Source: Ampelomyces quisqualis | Lineage: Eukaryota > Ascomycota > Dothideomycetes > Pleosporales > Phaeosphaeriaceae | Direction of reading: 5' to 3' | NCBI GenBank assembly: GCA_018398575.1 | Contig: JAGTXZ010000008.1 | Coordinates: forward strand, 1,240,001 to 1,304,000 | DNA: 64,000 nucleotides | In this document: one piece after another, positions 1 to 10,135 of the stretch | Position numbering within the stretch: position 1 is the first letter of the stretch | Layout of the letters: every line of letters starts with the position of its first letter | Notes under the pieces: generated by a model | Told to the model about the DNA's origin: nothing | The model's input: the letters and a program-made list of their open reading frames with translations, nothing else | The model's database searches: none | Position numbers and translations under genes: made by a program

Positions 1-1223
1 TCTTGTATTAGATATAATCTATTATCTCTTTAACCTATATGCGCTAGTCTACTATATTAATATTATAGCCTATTTTTACAATTATCTGTAATACGTTATT
101 CGTAGTTATTATCTTTGTATTACTTATAGACTATTCATTTAATTAAGGTAGCTACTACTTATACTTATTATTACGTTCTTATAACGCGCGTATTATATAA
201 TATATTACGCGTAATAGTTTAGAATAGAATAGGTAGGTATAAGAATAGTAGAATAGCTATAGCTTAGTTAGGGTATATAAGTGTGCTTGTGTTATATGCT
301 TACTTATAACAGTATTATAATATATAGTGTAGTATAGTAAACGTAACGTAAACAATTATATATATTTATGTTGTAGTAGTATTGTTATTATTCTATAGTT
401 ATAGTGTGTTCTTATAGTAACGCAGTATTATATAGTTATAGTAGTAGGTTAAAATTATAAGTATAAGAAAAAGAAAGTAGAGTTTTATCTTAGTATCCTA
501 TAGCCTCTTACTTAGCGCTAATATATTATATTATATCCTTAAGATAAGTTAAGGTATATTCTAGACAAGGCGCCTCTTACTATATATTATTCTTGGTATA
601 GCACTATATAGTACTATATAGCACTATATAGTACTATATAGCACTATATAGTACTAAGTAAAATTCTTACTTTTTAGAGTTTTGTATTAAAGTGTAGGTA
701 ACTTACCTTTTGTATATTATAGTAGTAGCACTCTCTTTAGTCTAGCAAGCAAACTTAGCTAAACCTACTAGTGCTATTATAGTAGATAAGTTATACTAAA
801 ATCTAGGTCCCCTTATAGTAGCACTATACTATACTATCTAGTTCTTTATTCTATAATACTTTTAATAATCTTAGTTTGTAAAACTATAAGATAGTAATAT
901 AGACGCGTCTGTTTATAGGTTGTACTTAGTTATATTATCTTATAAAGCAAGTATTTAGACGTATTTCTCTCTAACTTTTATATTACTATTTATATTATTT
1001 CTTATTAGCCTTACAACTTTTGTATTAGTATAATTACTTAACTTAGTCTGCTAGTATAATACTTTGTAGGTATAACCCCTAGTTTATACTATTCTATTTT
1101 TGTCTACAGCTATATTCCTAAGGTACGTTATTATCTGCCTAATACATAGCTAGTATAGGTAGTCTTTTATATAGTATCCTTTGTAAATTATAGTTTCTAT
1201 ATTATTTGTTAATATTTACTGCG
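1..1223 (-). mobile_element. Distal arm of unit P, first segment (cut by Gypsy-1a)
   Basis: Positions 1-844 are the reverse complement of about 23945-24775, so this is one arm of a large inverted repeat. The match runs to the first base of the window, so the unit continues outside it. No gene is recognisable in this segment. A short array of three repeats, alternating gcactatata and gtactatata, lies at 597-655; the partner arm has fewer copies near 24136. Positions 845-1223, together with 8310-8430, have no counterpart in the partner arm and look like roughly 500 bp of extra sequence that later received the Gypsy-1a insertion. Confidence 0.75.
597..655. repeat. Short tandem repeat, 20-bp unit
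   Basis: Alternating gcactatata / gtactatata decamers, about three 20-bp units. The inverted partner near 24136-24175 carries a shorter, more diverged version. Confidence 0.8.
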
Positions 1224-1523
1224 TGTAACAAACACATACAAATACATGTTATGTTTAATACCTTAGGAAGGCTTAGTAACAGATTGTATAGAAGGCTAGT
1301 AGATTATAACTAAAAGCGCTCTAACAGCGCTCTAACTTAGCTGCTACGCCTACTATAAATATAAGCCTATAGCATTAGATAGAGAATAAGTTTCTCTTGT
1401 TCTTCTGTACAAGACCTGTAGGTGTATAGCTAATCTAGAAACTCTGATATAACACGCACTTCTATATGCCTCTAATACGTATCTAATTTAATCTTAATAG
1501 CTATACATACCTGCGTTGTTACA
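1224..1523 (+). repeat. 5' LTR of Gypsy-1a
   Basis: 300 bp, beginning tgtaacaa and ending gttgttaca. It aligns end to end with 8010-8309 and with both LTRs of Gypsy-1b. Most differences between the two LTRs are transitions, with a few transversions. Confidence 0.93.
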
Positions 1524-1749
1524 TTACAAGAGAAACTTTATCCTGCTAGTAATAGCATTTAGATAATATTGCAATTTAGTTTTAAAAAGATCGCGTTAAA
1601 ACGTCTAGAACCTTATCTAAATTAGATCTGTTTGCAACCTTAAATCTATTAAACACAGTTAGGATCTCTTAGATCTTCTAATAGCTAAAGCCTTTAGGTT
1701 TAAAATTTCTATTAATATAACAGTTAGAATTACTTTAGTAAAAGTTGCG

Positions 1750-3040
1750 TTTAGCGCTAGGATAGAGACTTAAAGACTATTAACAACCTAGGAGTATTAG
1801 AGGCAACGCTAATAACTCCCCCAAAATCTGCACCTGCACTAACACCTAGAGAATCCTAAGAAGACTCTGTATTAACTGTTATAACCTAGCAACAGAGTGC
1901 TAAATCAAAAAAGTTAGACACTAAGGAATTTAAGGATACTTCTTATTCTAGAGCTGCACTAAATCTAACTTCTGCACAAATAGAAGTTAATTAATTATAA
2001 CAAGAACTAAAACAGGTATTAGCAAAAATTAATTCTCTTAAGAAAGGACTAACTCCTTTAGTAGGACTAGACAAGCCTCTACCTACTACCAAATTACTCT
2101 AGAACAATTCTGCACCCTACTACTTATCTAACAGCTCTATATTAAAACACTTATATTGCTATAAAAGTTCTTACTAATCTTAACAATTAGAGAAGACGCC
2201 TAATATTAACAATCTTAGTAATAGGAAAGATTCTACCTTATGCTAATAGCAGGCCTCTATTTAGGATTAACTTAAAATTAACTTAGATTACTATTAGACT
2301 AAAAGGCAACGCATAGCCCTAGTATAGGGCTACACTATAGAATTAGCTAAAAGCTATCTTAAGCCTTAATATTTATTAGATACTAATTAAGAGTAATTCT
2401 AGAACGCTAAGTAAATAAATACGCTACTTAAGTCTTACTTTATTATAAGTAACAAAGTAGCTAAAAGCTATGCAGCCTTTAATTAAATGCAGATAACTAA
2501 GGAGGAATCGTTTCTCTTATTTAAAGCTAGGTTTCTAAGTTCTGCAGTTAAGGGACAAGTACTCCCTTTAGAGTGGTTTTACTACTTATAGACAAAAATT
2601 ACGCTAGGACTATAAGCCTCTAACCTAGAGTTCAGGCACTAATAGAAGAACTTATTTAATTAGATAGTAGAATACCTTACTACCTATAATATAGAGCAGA
2701 AGAACAATCCTAACCTAAGTATATTACTAGCTGCTGCTAAATTGCTAATTAGGTAGGCTCTATAAACTAATTTAGAGCTGAATTAGACTACTACCTTTAG
2801 CGCTCTAACACATTCTGCGCTAGCCTATTAATCTATAATAGTGCGTCTTCTTACTAAGACTTCTAAACCTAATTAACAAAAGACTCTTAGTAGTTGTTAC
2901 AATTACAGTAAACTAGGACACTACGCTAGTAATTGTACAAAGCTTTGTATGCGTTAGATTAAAGCTATAGAAGTAGATAAGGTTAAAGATACTTAAGAGC
3001 AACCTAACTAAGAGGTATATTATATAAGAAACAGAAGCGC
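1750..3040 (+). pseudogene. Gypsy-1a gag remnant with CCHC zinc knuckle
   Basis: Capsid-type (Gag) reading frame that forms the retrotransposon particle in intact relatives. Read-through translation is lysine- and glutamine-rich. It ends with a CX2CX4HX4C knuckle near 2895-2936, where the second cysteine has become tyrosine (TGC to TAC) and the later H and C remain (core GHYASNC). The equivalent in Gypsy-1b at about 49490-49535 keeps that second cysteine, so the two copies lost different residues. Many TAG and TAA stops are present. The start codon cannot be placed because the 5' part is too damaged. Assignment rests on position after the LTR and on the knuckle. Confidence 0.75.
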
Positions 3041-3099
3041 CTAAAAAGAACTCTCTTCTTAGGCCTAAGCTATTATAATCTATTCTACCTTAACCTTTC

Positions 3100-6000
3100 T
3101 TATTTGTTTTGCAGTCTCTATTTTCTTATACCTACGCTTCTTTACAACTAAAGTATTAGCTTACAGCTTAATACTCTTGTTAACACTAGTGCTTAAGGTT
3201 TTTTATTTTTAAATTTATAAATTATTTTATCTGTTTCTAAAGCTTAACATTAACCTATCTAGAAGCTTCTCTTCTAGGTTTAGGTACGCAGCTTTAAAGA
3301 TTAAATTACTTCTATAGTTACTTAATATATTTAACTACACTTAAATATTAATAGCTAAAAGATTTTAAACTACCTTTTTCTTATCCTTAATCTTAGGTCT
3401 AAAGACTATATACTTAGCCTCTAATAGTTAAGACAATTTAAGATTTAATTAGACATAAGTAAGTTACAGTTTATTTAGCTATCTAAGTACCTCTGTTTAT
3501 ATAATCCTTTACCTCTTATTTCTACTATTCTATATTAAGCTATAGTGCTAGCTACTATCTATCTTAATGTGTAACAACGCAACGCTCTATAGAAGAAAAA
3601 AGACTATTATATCTAAAACAGTCTTTACTATTATTCTTCTTCTTCTATTTACTGTATAAAGGGATACTTAAAGCTCCTATCAGCCTAAAAATTCTTCAAG
3701 ATTCCTTATATCCTAACTAAGCAACTCTACTTAGAGTCTAAACTCTCTCTAACTACCTGTATTACTCTTATTTCTACTAATGCGTTCTACTTTATTATAA
3801 AGAAGCCCCAAAACAAGTTCTTTACAACCAGCCTCTATAAGATTAACAGGATTCTTGCCTCTAAAGACAACGCAGACAATTAATACTAATTAGATAAGTA
3901 ATTACCTACCTACTACTCCTAGTATTAGGATATATTTAGTAAGTTAGCAGCTAATTAATTACCTTCTTATTATCTGTACAATTATAAGATTGTTCTTAAA
4001 ATCTATTACTAAATACGTTTAGTCTTCTGTATAAGCAGAATCAGAAGAAGCTCAAAGCTACTAAGGCCTACGTCTAGAAATACCTTTAGAAGAGTTTTAT
4101 TAAGGCTAGCTAAAGTTCTTTTACTTTACCTATCCTTTATATACACAAACTAAATAGAAATATACGCATCTATATAGACTACTAGAAGATTTACGCCCTT
4201 ACGCGCAAGAACGTCTATCTAATCTCTTGTATTAATAAGCTGTTATTACGCCTCTCTAAAGCTAAGATTGTTACTAAGTTTAATATTAGGGCTGCCTTTA
4301 AAAAAATTTGTATAGATCCTAACTCTAAAGAGTATACTACTTTCTAGACCTGTTATAGTACCTATAAGTGTAAGATGCTTTCTTTTAGCTTATGTAATAG
4401 GCTAGCTACGTATTAGCGCTATATAAACAATGTACTAATTAATTATATTAACAATTTCTGCATTACATATCTTAATAATATTCTAATCTACTCTAAGGAT
4501 ATAAACTTATATTAGGAACACGTCTAAAAGGTTCTAGAGCGCCTATATACTGCAGGATTCTAAGTAGATATTTAGAAGAGTAAATTCTATGTAACTTGCA
4601 CAAAGTATCTAGGTTACGTTTTAACAAACTAGAGCACTAAGGTTAACTCTAACAAGGTAGAAGCACTCTACAACTAGGCTAAACCTACTATAGTTACTAG
4701 CGTTAAGTTATTTCTTAGTTTTGCTAGTTTCTATTAACAATTTATTAAAAATTTCTCTTGTGTAGCCAAACTAATCATAAGGCTTTAGAGTCCTGCTACG
4801 CCTTTTAAATAGACTACTAACTGCTAATAGGCTTTTAATTAGATTAAAGCCTTACTTTGAGCTATTCCTACGCTATCTTTTATCTATTCTAAGTATAACA
4901 CAAAATTAGAAACTAACACGTTAGATAGAGTAATAGTAAGAGTACTCTCTTAAAGGCACTCTAATAACAAGTAGTATCCTATAGCCTTCTATAGTTATAC
5001 TCTATCTAGAGCTAAACTTAATTAAGAAATATATAACAAAGAACTATTTGCTATCTTAAAAGTATTTAAGAAGTAGAGAGCTAAGCTTACTTCTATACAA
5101 AGCTAAATCTAGGTATATTTAGACTATTACTCCTTAGAATACTTTATAACTACAAAAGTTCTTAATAAACGTTAAGCCTAATAGGCAGAGGTTATTACCT
5201 CTTTTAATTTCTTTATTAAGTACACGCCTAGTAAGTTAAACAAGAGAGCTGATATCTTTGCTAAAGGAAACAAGACGTTAGTAAGGTTAAGGCTACCTAG
5301 CAAGACAACAGATCTTATATACTTTTAGAACCTAAATAACTAAACTACCTAATTAACTCTAAACTAGCCTAGAACTACGTTTGTATCTAGCTAGAGTCTA
5401 CTGTTTCTGCTATTTTAGTTTACTCTATTAGTACCCTCTTAAACATTAACTCTTTAGAACTAATTAAAGCCCTACTAGTAGAGAATCGCCGCTTCTTTAA
5501 GGAAGAACACCTTACGCTGCTATAGCTGTATTATATCTAAAAAGAACTACTACTTTATTACTTACGCCTTTATATACCTAAAAATTCCCCCTTATACACT
5601 TAACTAATTAGAAAGGCTTATAATTAGGTATCTACTACTTACTTAAGCGCTATAAGGACGTATTAGCTCCTAGCCTAGTAATATTATTAGAAAGGCATAG
5701 AAGCTATATGTAAACGCTATATGCAAAACTGCGTATCTTGTTAGAGATCCTATCTAAGATAGCTCTAATCCTAAAGTTTCCTCTATCTGTTACTAATTTC
5801 TAATAGGCCTATACAGCATATGTGCATCGGTTTTAAGACATTTCTAACAGATTATTATAGCTATAATCAAATGATAGTTATTATTAATTGTCTATCTAAG
5901 CAAGCTATTTCTATTCCTTACTACAAAACAATTAACGCTTAAGCAATAGCTTACTTGTTTATCTAAAAGGTATAATAATTTAGCTATACGCCTAAAAGTA

Positions 6001-6960
6001 TAGTGTTTAACTACAGCCTCTAGTTTGTATTCTAATTCTAGTTTAAGTTCTGCAAGATTCTAGGCGTGCAAATTAAGCTTTTTACAGCCTACTATAAACA
6101 AACTAATAGACAAACTAAGATTAGAAACAAGTATATTAATTAACAATTAAGGCTCTTTGTATTCTATTACTAGAACAACTAGAGTAACCTCTTACTAATA
6201 ATTAATTAAGCCTAAGCTACGCTGCTGCACTCTACAATTAGTATAGCGCTATACTAGCTCCTTTTTAGATCTAAACTGCGCTAAAGCTAGAATTAGTTAT
6301 TGTCTACTTTAAAGCATAAAGATACTAATATTAAGGACGCCTTAAGCTTAGCTACCTACATGTATAAAGCCTAGCGTACAGCTAAAGACAATATAGAAAA
6401 GGCTTAATAACGCATAGCTACTAAAGTTAACAAATATTAACAACTTATTAATTAGTTAGTAGGTAACAAGGTTTACGTGTTTACCTAAAACCTATCTGTT
6501 ACCTGCTTAAGTTACAACCTTACTAAATTGTAGAAGAGACCTTTTAAAGTTCTAGAACAAGTTAGGCATTTATTCTGATTAAAACTACTAGAAGGCTCTA
6601 AGATCTATAACGTGTTCGCTCTAGACGTCCTCTGTAAGAACTCTAACAACCCTCTGCCTAGTTAGCTAAGCCTAAACCTATCTAGCATCCTAATTTAAGG
6701 CGTTAAAGAATAGAAAGTTAAAGAGATTCTAGCTAGTAAGCTATACTGCTCTATCCTAAAGTATTGCGTAAAATAGTTAGGCTATAATTCTAACTCTACC
6801 TGGTATAATACCTTAAACTTTATAGGCGCTCTATACATATTACAAGCGTTCTATAAACACTACTTAAAACAGCTAGAACTCCTACAAGCGTTAGCTAAGT
6901 ATTTTATAGTATAGGAAAAAGAAGTTAAAGATTTTATAGCATTATAAGACAATTATATTA
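3100..6960 (+). pseudogene. Gypsy-1a pol remnant (RT, RNase H, integrase, chromodomain)
   Basis: Polyprotein of a chromovirus. The RT lies at about 3785-4780; its active-site stretch near 4469-4495 reads YLNNILIYSK, where an intact enzyme has two aspartates. Both Asp-to-Asn changes are TpG to TpA. RNase H follows at about 4840-5180. The integrase occupies about 5500-6300, with a core Asp changed to Asn; in this copy the expected catalytic Glu reads Lys, while Gypsy-1b still has Glu. A chromodomain ends the protein at about 6699-6870, including TWYNTLNF with its tryptophan intact; Gypsy-1b has TAG at that Trp. Chromodomains of this class direct insertion to heterochromatin. Positions 3785-4557 are identical to Gypsy-1b. 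Confidence 0.9.
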
Positions 6961-7059
6961 GGGAAATTAAACTTGATATTGCAACTACTATACTAGTAGG
7001 TAACAGCTATTAATAACAGTAGAATATTACTACTACTAGTAGAATATTCTTAACTGTCT

Positions 7060-7690
7060 AAATCCCTAGGTGCAGACACTAACGCACTACTTAGTTATCT
7101 TCTGTTTTAGCCCTGCTTACTGCAAGTACTAGCCTCTTATACTGCCTTTTGCGCCTTCTTCTACTCTACTAACTAATTAGCCCTTAATACTATTATAACA
7201 TCTACTAGCTAGGCAACTACACTAGTTAACCTAGCTGTACTTCTTCTAAGCGCTCTAACCTTCTTAGCTATCTCTCTAACCTCTCTAGCTAGCTTCTTTC
7301 TCTAGTAATAAGCGCTAACTAATAAGTTATTGTTATTTAGGTTAGCTACCTGTGTAGTACTTACTTGCACTATAGTAGCTAACTAAAAAGCTACGTCCTT
7401 AACAGCAAGCTTCTGCTCTAACACAATCTTATTAGACTTATCTCTACCTAGAGTAGTAAACCTGCAGTTAAGGGCCTTAAAAAGGCTATTATACTTCTAG
7501 CCTGCATATAGAGAAACTAGGTAACACTTCTTATTTAAGAGCGTACAATATGTACACTTCTTAGAAATATTTAAATAGAATCTAAACTTAATATTAAATT
7601 AGCTATAAGTAAAAGCTCTTACAGTCTATAAGTAAACAGCCTAATAGGCTAGGAGATAAGCTCTAGAAGAGCCAGGAATAGGCATTATAT
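7060..7690 (-). pseudogene. Antisense reading frame at the 3' end of Gypsy-1a
   Basis: Read on the minus strand, this stretch gives a coherent protein in one frame with only TAG/TAA interruptions. A cysteine-rich start (CTYCTLLNKKC) is followed by a basic, probably helical region (REVREIAKKVRALRRSTARL). The cysteine spacing resembles the first half of a fungal Zn2Cys6 cluster, but only part is visible. The matching stretch of Gypsy-1b (about 53690-54305) reads the same way. It lies between the chromodomain and the purine tract, opposite to gag-pol. Function is unknown. It could be a captured gene or a chance product of base composition. Confidence 0.45.
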
Positions 7691-7987
7691 ATATCTACAA
7701 AACAGTTAGCTAGTAATTAAATTAAGAGGGCAGTTAGATAGCAGTAGGTATACAAACGTATAGAGAAAGAGTATAGAAAAGTAGTATACTAGAGGGCTAG
7801 CCTTGTATATATATTTAAAAAACTTAAGGTAAAGTTAAGATAATAAACGCGCTACTACGCTAAGTAAAACAATAATAAATAGCTATAACACGTTATTAGA
7901 AATTTAAAGTTAAGGTAAATAAGACTTTTAAAAATTTTTAGAAAGTATCCAAAAGCGCACTAATACAGACCTAATTAATAAAGACCC

Positions 7988-8009
7988 TTAATTTTAAGAG
8001 GAGAAGTAA
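7988..8009 (+). other. Polypurine tract of Gypsy-1a
   Basis: The purine-rich aagaggagaag run directly before the 3' LTR is in the position of the plus-strand primer. Gypsy-1b has aaggagaggggtaa in the same place at 54621-54634. Confidence 0.7.
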
Positions 8010-8309
8010 TATAACAAACATATGCAAATATATGTTATATTTAATACCTTAAGAAAGCTTAGTAACAGATTGTGTAGAAAGCTAGTAGATTAGAACTAAA
8101 AGCGCTCTAACAGCGCTCTAACTTAGCTACTATGCCTACTATAAATATAAGCCTATAGCATTACATAGAGGACAAGTTTCTCTTATTCTTCTGTACAAGA
8201 CCTATAGGTATATAGCTAATCTAGAAACTCTAATACAACACGCACTCCTATATACCTCTAATACGTATCTAATTTAATTCTAATAGCTGTACCTACCTGC
8301 GTTGTTACA
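8010..8309 (+). repeat. 3' LTR of Gypsy-1a
   Basis: 300 bp, beginning tataacaa and ending gttgttaca, the partner of 1224-1523. The terminal TG has become TA, which is a RIP-type change. Confidence 0.93.
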
Positions 8310-9919
8310 CTATGTAGCTAGTAGGTTACTTTTTCTATTTATCTGCGTTAGTGTAAGCTAGGTTGTTTTAAGTATTTAAGTTTATGTTTCCTACGCGCAC
8401 TATAGTGTCTTCTTGTTAGCTAAATATATACTGTCTTATTCTAATATCTATAGCTCTATATAGTATATTAATATTTATTAAATAGTTATTACTCTATTCT
8501 AGGTAGCTAGTAATATATATATACCTCCTATAGCCTTAGATTTATAGTATTGCATTTAATAGTTTATATCTGTTTCTTTAGTGTTACAAGTATAACTATA
8601 AGACTTTAGCCTTAGTAAAAACACGTAGTAAGGCTGCGTTAGAAGGTTTAAGTTGTATACTAGCGTCTAGCAGTTTATGTATAATTATAGAGAAATTTTT
8701 AACGTATCTATAGTTCTGTTAGTAAAGAAAGCTATCTATTACTTTTTATTCTTTTATATTATATTATTCTATTGCAATTCTATATTATATGTTAGTATAT
8801 CTAACGCCCTAGACTATATACTATTAGCGTAGACAGTAGTTAACAGATCTCTATAGTATACGCAGCTTACAGCTAGCAAGAAAGTGTATAGCAGCCTACT
8901 TCTATTATATATTTTAATATTAGTTTAAGATATTTATCTTTCTAACTAAATAATTCTGCTCTATACTCTATAGATTTATTTATAAAGAGATAAGTTTTTT
9001 TTTAATACTAAGTTTGCTATAAATATAGTAGGAATCTCTTGTTTAGGTATTTTCTTTTAGTATTAGCAACTAATATTACAAAGTGTGTAGTATACAGTAT
9101 TTTATAAAAAATACTATTATTGTCTGTTATCTTGTGTTCTTATATAATAGCCTTATCTCTTGTTAATATATCTTATAGTATAGTATCTCTACTTAGTGCT
9201 TGTATACTAAGGTGCTTAACTTTCTATACTACTATTCTACCTAAATATTACTATATATGTATAATTTCTTAATAACTCTGCTCTTTTAGTTGTATAGATT
9301 GTGTGCTACTGCTTTAGATTATTAATCTAGTCTTTAGCTTAATATAGTTAGTGCTAGGTAATTATTCTTTTATTTTAGTATTTGCGAGGCTAATATTGTC
9401 TAGTTATTTTAGTTTATACGCTAGCTAAAATACTAGAAATTACAGGCTCTGTAAGATAATTTGTGTAATAGCTATTCTTGTTCTAGTTAAGTATAGTATT
9501 GTTACGCTTTTCTAACTATAACTATACTATAATATTACTCTTAGTTCTTACGCTTATAAACAGCCTAGCGTTATCTTATTTTAGGTATAAAGTATTCTTG
9601 TGTTTATATTAGTATAGTCTTACTACTTAATTGCGTATATCTTTTTAGCGTCTGTCTTATAACTCTATAGCTATCTATTTTATAGTTGCCTATTATAGTG
9701 CTTCTAGCTTGTTAATATATTACTTCTTATTTATAGTAAACTCTTCCTAACCTATGTATACTTATAATTAATCTATTATATCTATTACTTTGCAGTATAA
9801 TAGTCTAGGAAGTAATAGTACTTTATAGTTCTCTTCTATCTTATTTAGGCTGTATATTGCAATAACATAGTCTAAGAGAAAGGCTAGATCTTTATAGTTA
9901 GAATTGCGCTCTTTAAGTA
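8310..9919 (-). mobile_element. Distal arm of unit P, second segment, up to the TA junction with element E
   Basis: Reverse complement of about 22450-23945. From about 8430 it matches the partner arm. The end at 9600-9917 is the C-terminal part of a pogo/Fot transposase on the minus strand (see 41841-43300 for the rest). The remaining sequence to about 9600 has minus-strand read-through frames but no family I recognise. The segment ends at TA (9918-9919), where element E begins. Confidence 0.75.
9600..9917 (-). pseudogene. C-terminal fragment of P's pogo/Fot transposase
   Basis: The minus strand matches the C-terminal third of the A-copy pogo gene at 22452-22760, which has the usual end of this family (a GQQEF-like stretch, then an RRQKDIRD-like stretch). 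The break at 9917 is exactly where element E is inserted. The other part of the same gene is at 41841-43300, so the two fragments form one gene split by about 31.9 kb of nested insertions. Confidence 0.7.
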
Positions 9920-9930
9920 CGTTAGGAAAA
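9918..9930 (+). repeat. TA duplication and left TIR of element E
   Basis: TA followed by CGTTAGGAAAA. The left flank (gcgctctttaag) continues in unit A directly after its TA at 22450-22451. Confidence 0.8.
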
Positions 9931-9956
9931 ATTAAGATTTGTCTGGTTAGCCTAGT

Positions 9957-9970
9957 CGCGGCAACCCGCG
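9957..9970. other. GC-rich hairpin just inside E's left end
   Basis: CGCGG, a CAAC loop, then CCGCG, in surroundings that are otherwise strongly AT-rich. Subterminal hairpins are common in DNA transposons and can bind transposase; that role here is an inference. Confidence 0.55.
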
Positions 9971-10069
9971 GCTACCTAATAGTAATACTGTCTACTAAAC
10001 AATTTGCTAAAGTTGCCCTACTTACTTCTGGTCGCTAGCAACCTTATAGCAACCTAATAGCAAGTTACT

Positions 10070-10135
10070 TGTGTTGCCTGTGTTACTAGTGTTACTAGTG
10101 TTACTAGTGTTGCTAGTGTTACTAGTGTTACTAGA
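10070..10135. repeat. Decamer array TGTTACTAGT, about six copies
   Basis: Near-perfect tandem 10-bp repeats 150 bp inside E's left end. Loose versions (gtgttaatag, gtgttgctaa) occur just inside the right end at 41780-41825, so they may be subterminal transposase-binding repeats. Confidence 0.75.

Larger units (their letters stand above)
1224..8309 (+). mobile_element. Gypsy-1a: full-length RIP-damaged chromovirus (Ty3/Gypsy)
   Basis: A complete LTR retrotransposon of 7086 bp: two 300-bp LTRs starting TG/TA and ending CA, gag with a zinc knuckle, pol with RT, RNase H, integrase and a chromodomain, a purine-rich tract before the 3' LTR, and a possible antisense frame near the 3' end. The flanking 5-bp duplication is ctgcg (1219-1223) against ctatg (8310-8314); both differences are transitions, as expected if RIP acted after insertion. 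The coding part is full of TAG and TAA, so the element cannot make its proteins. It lies in the distal arm of unit P. A second copy of the same family is at 47822-54934. Confidence 0.93.
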
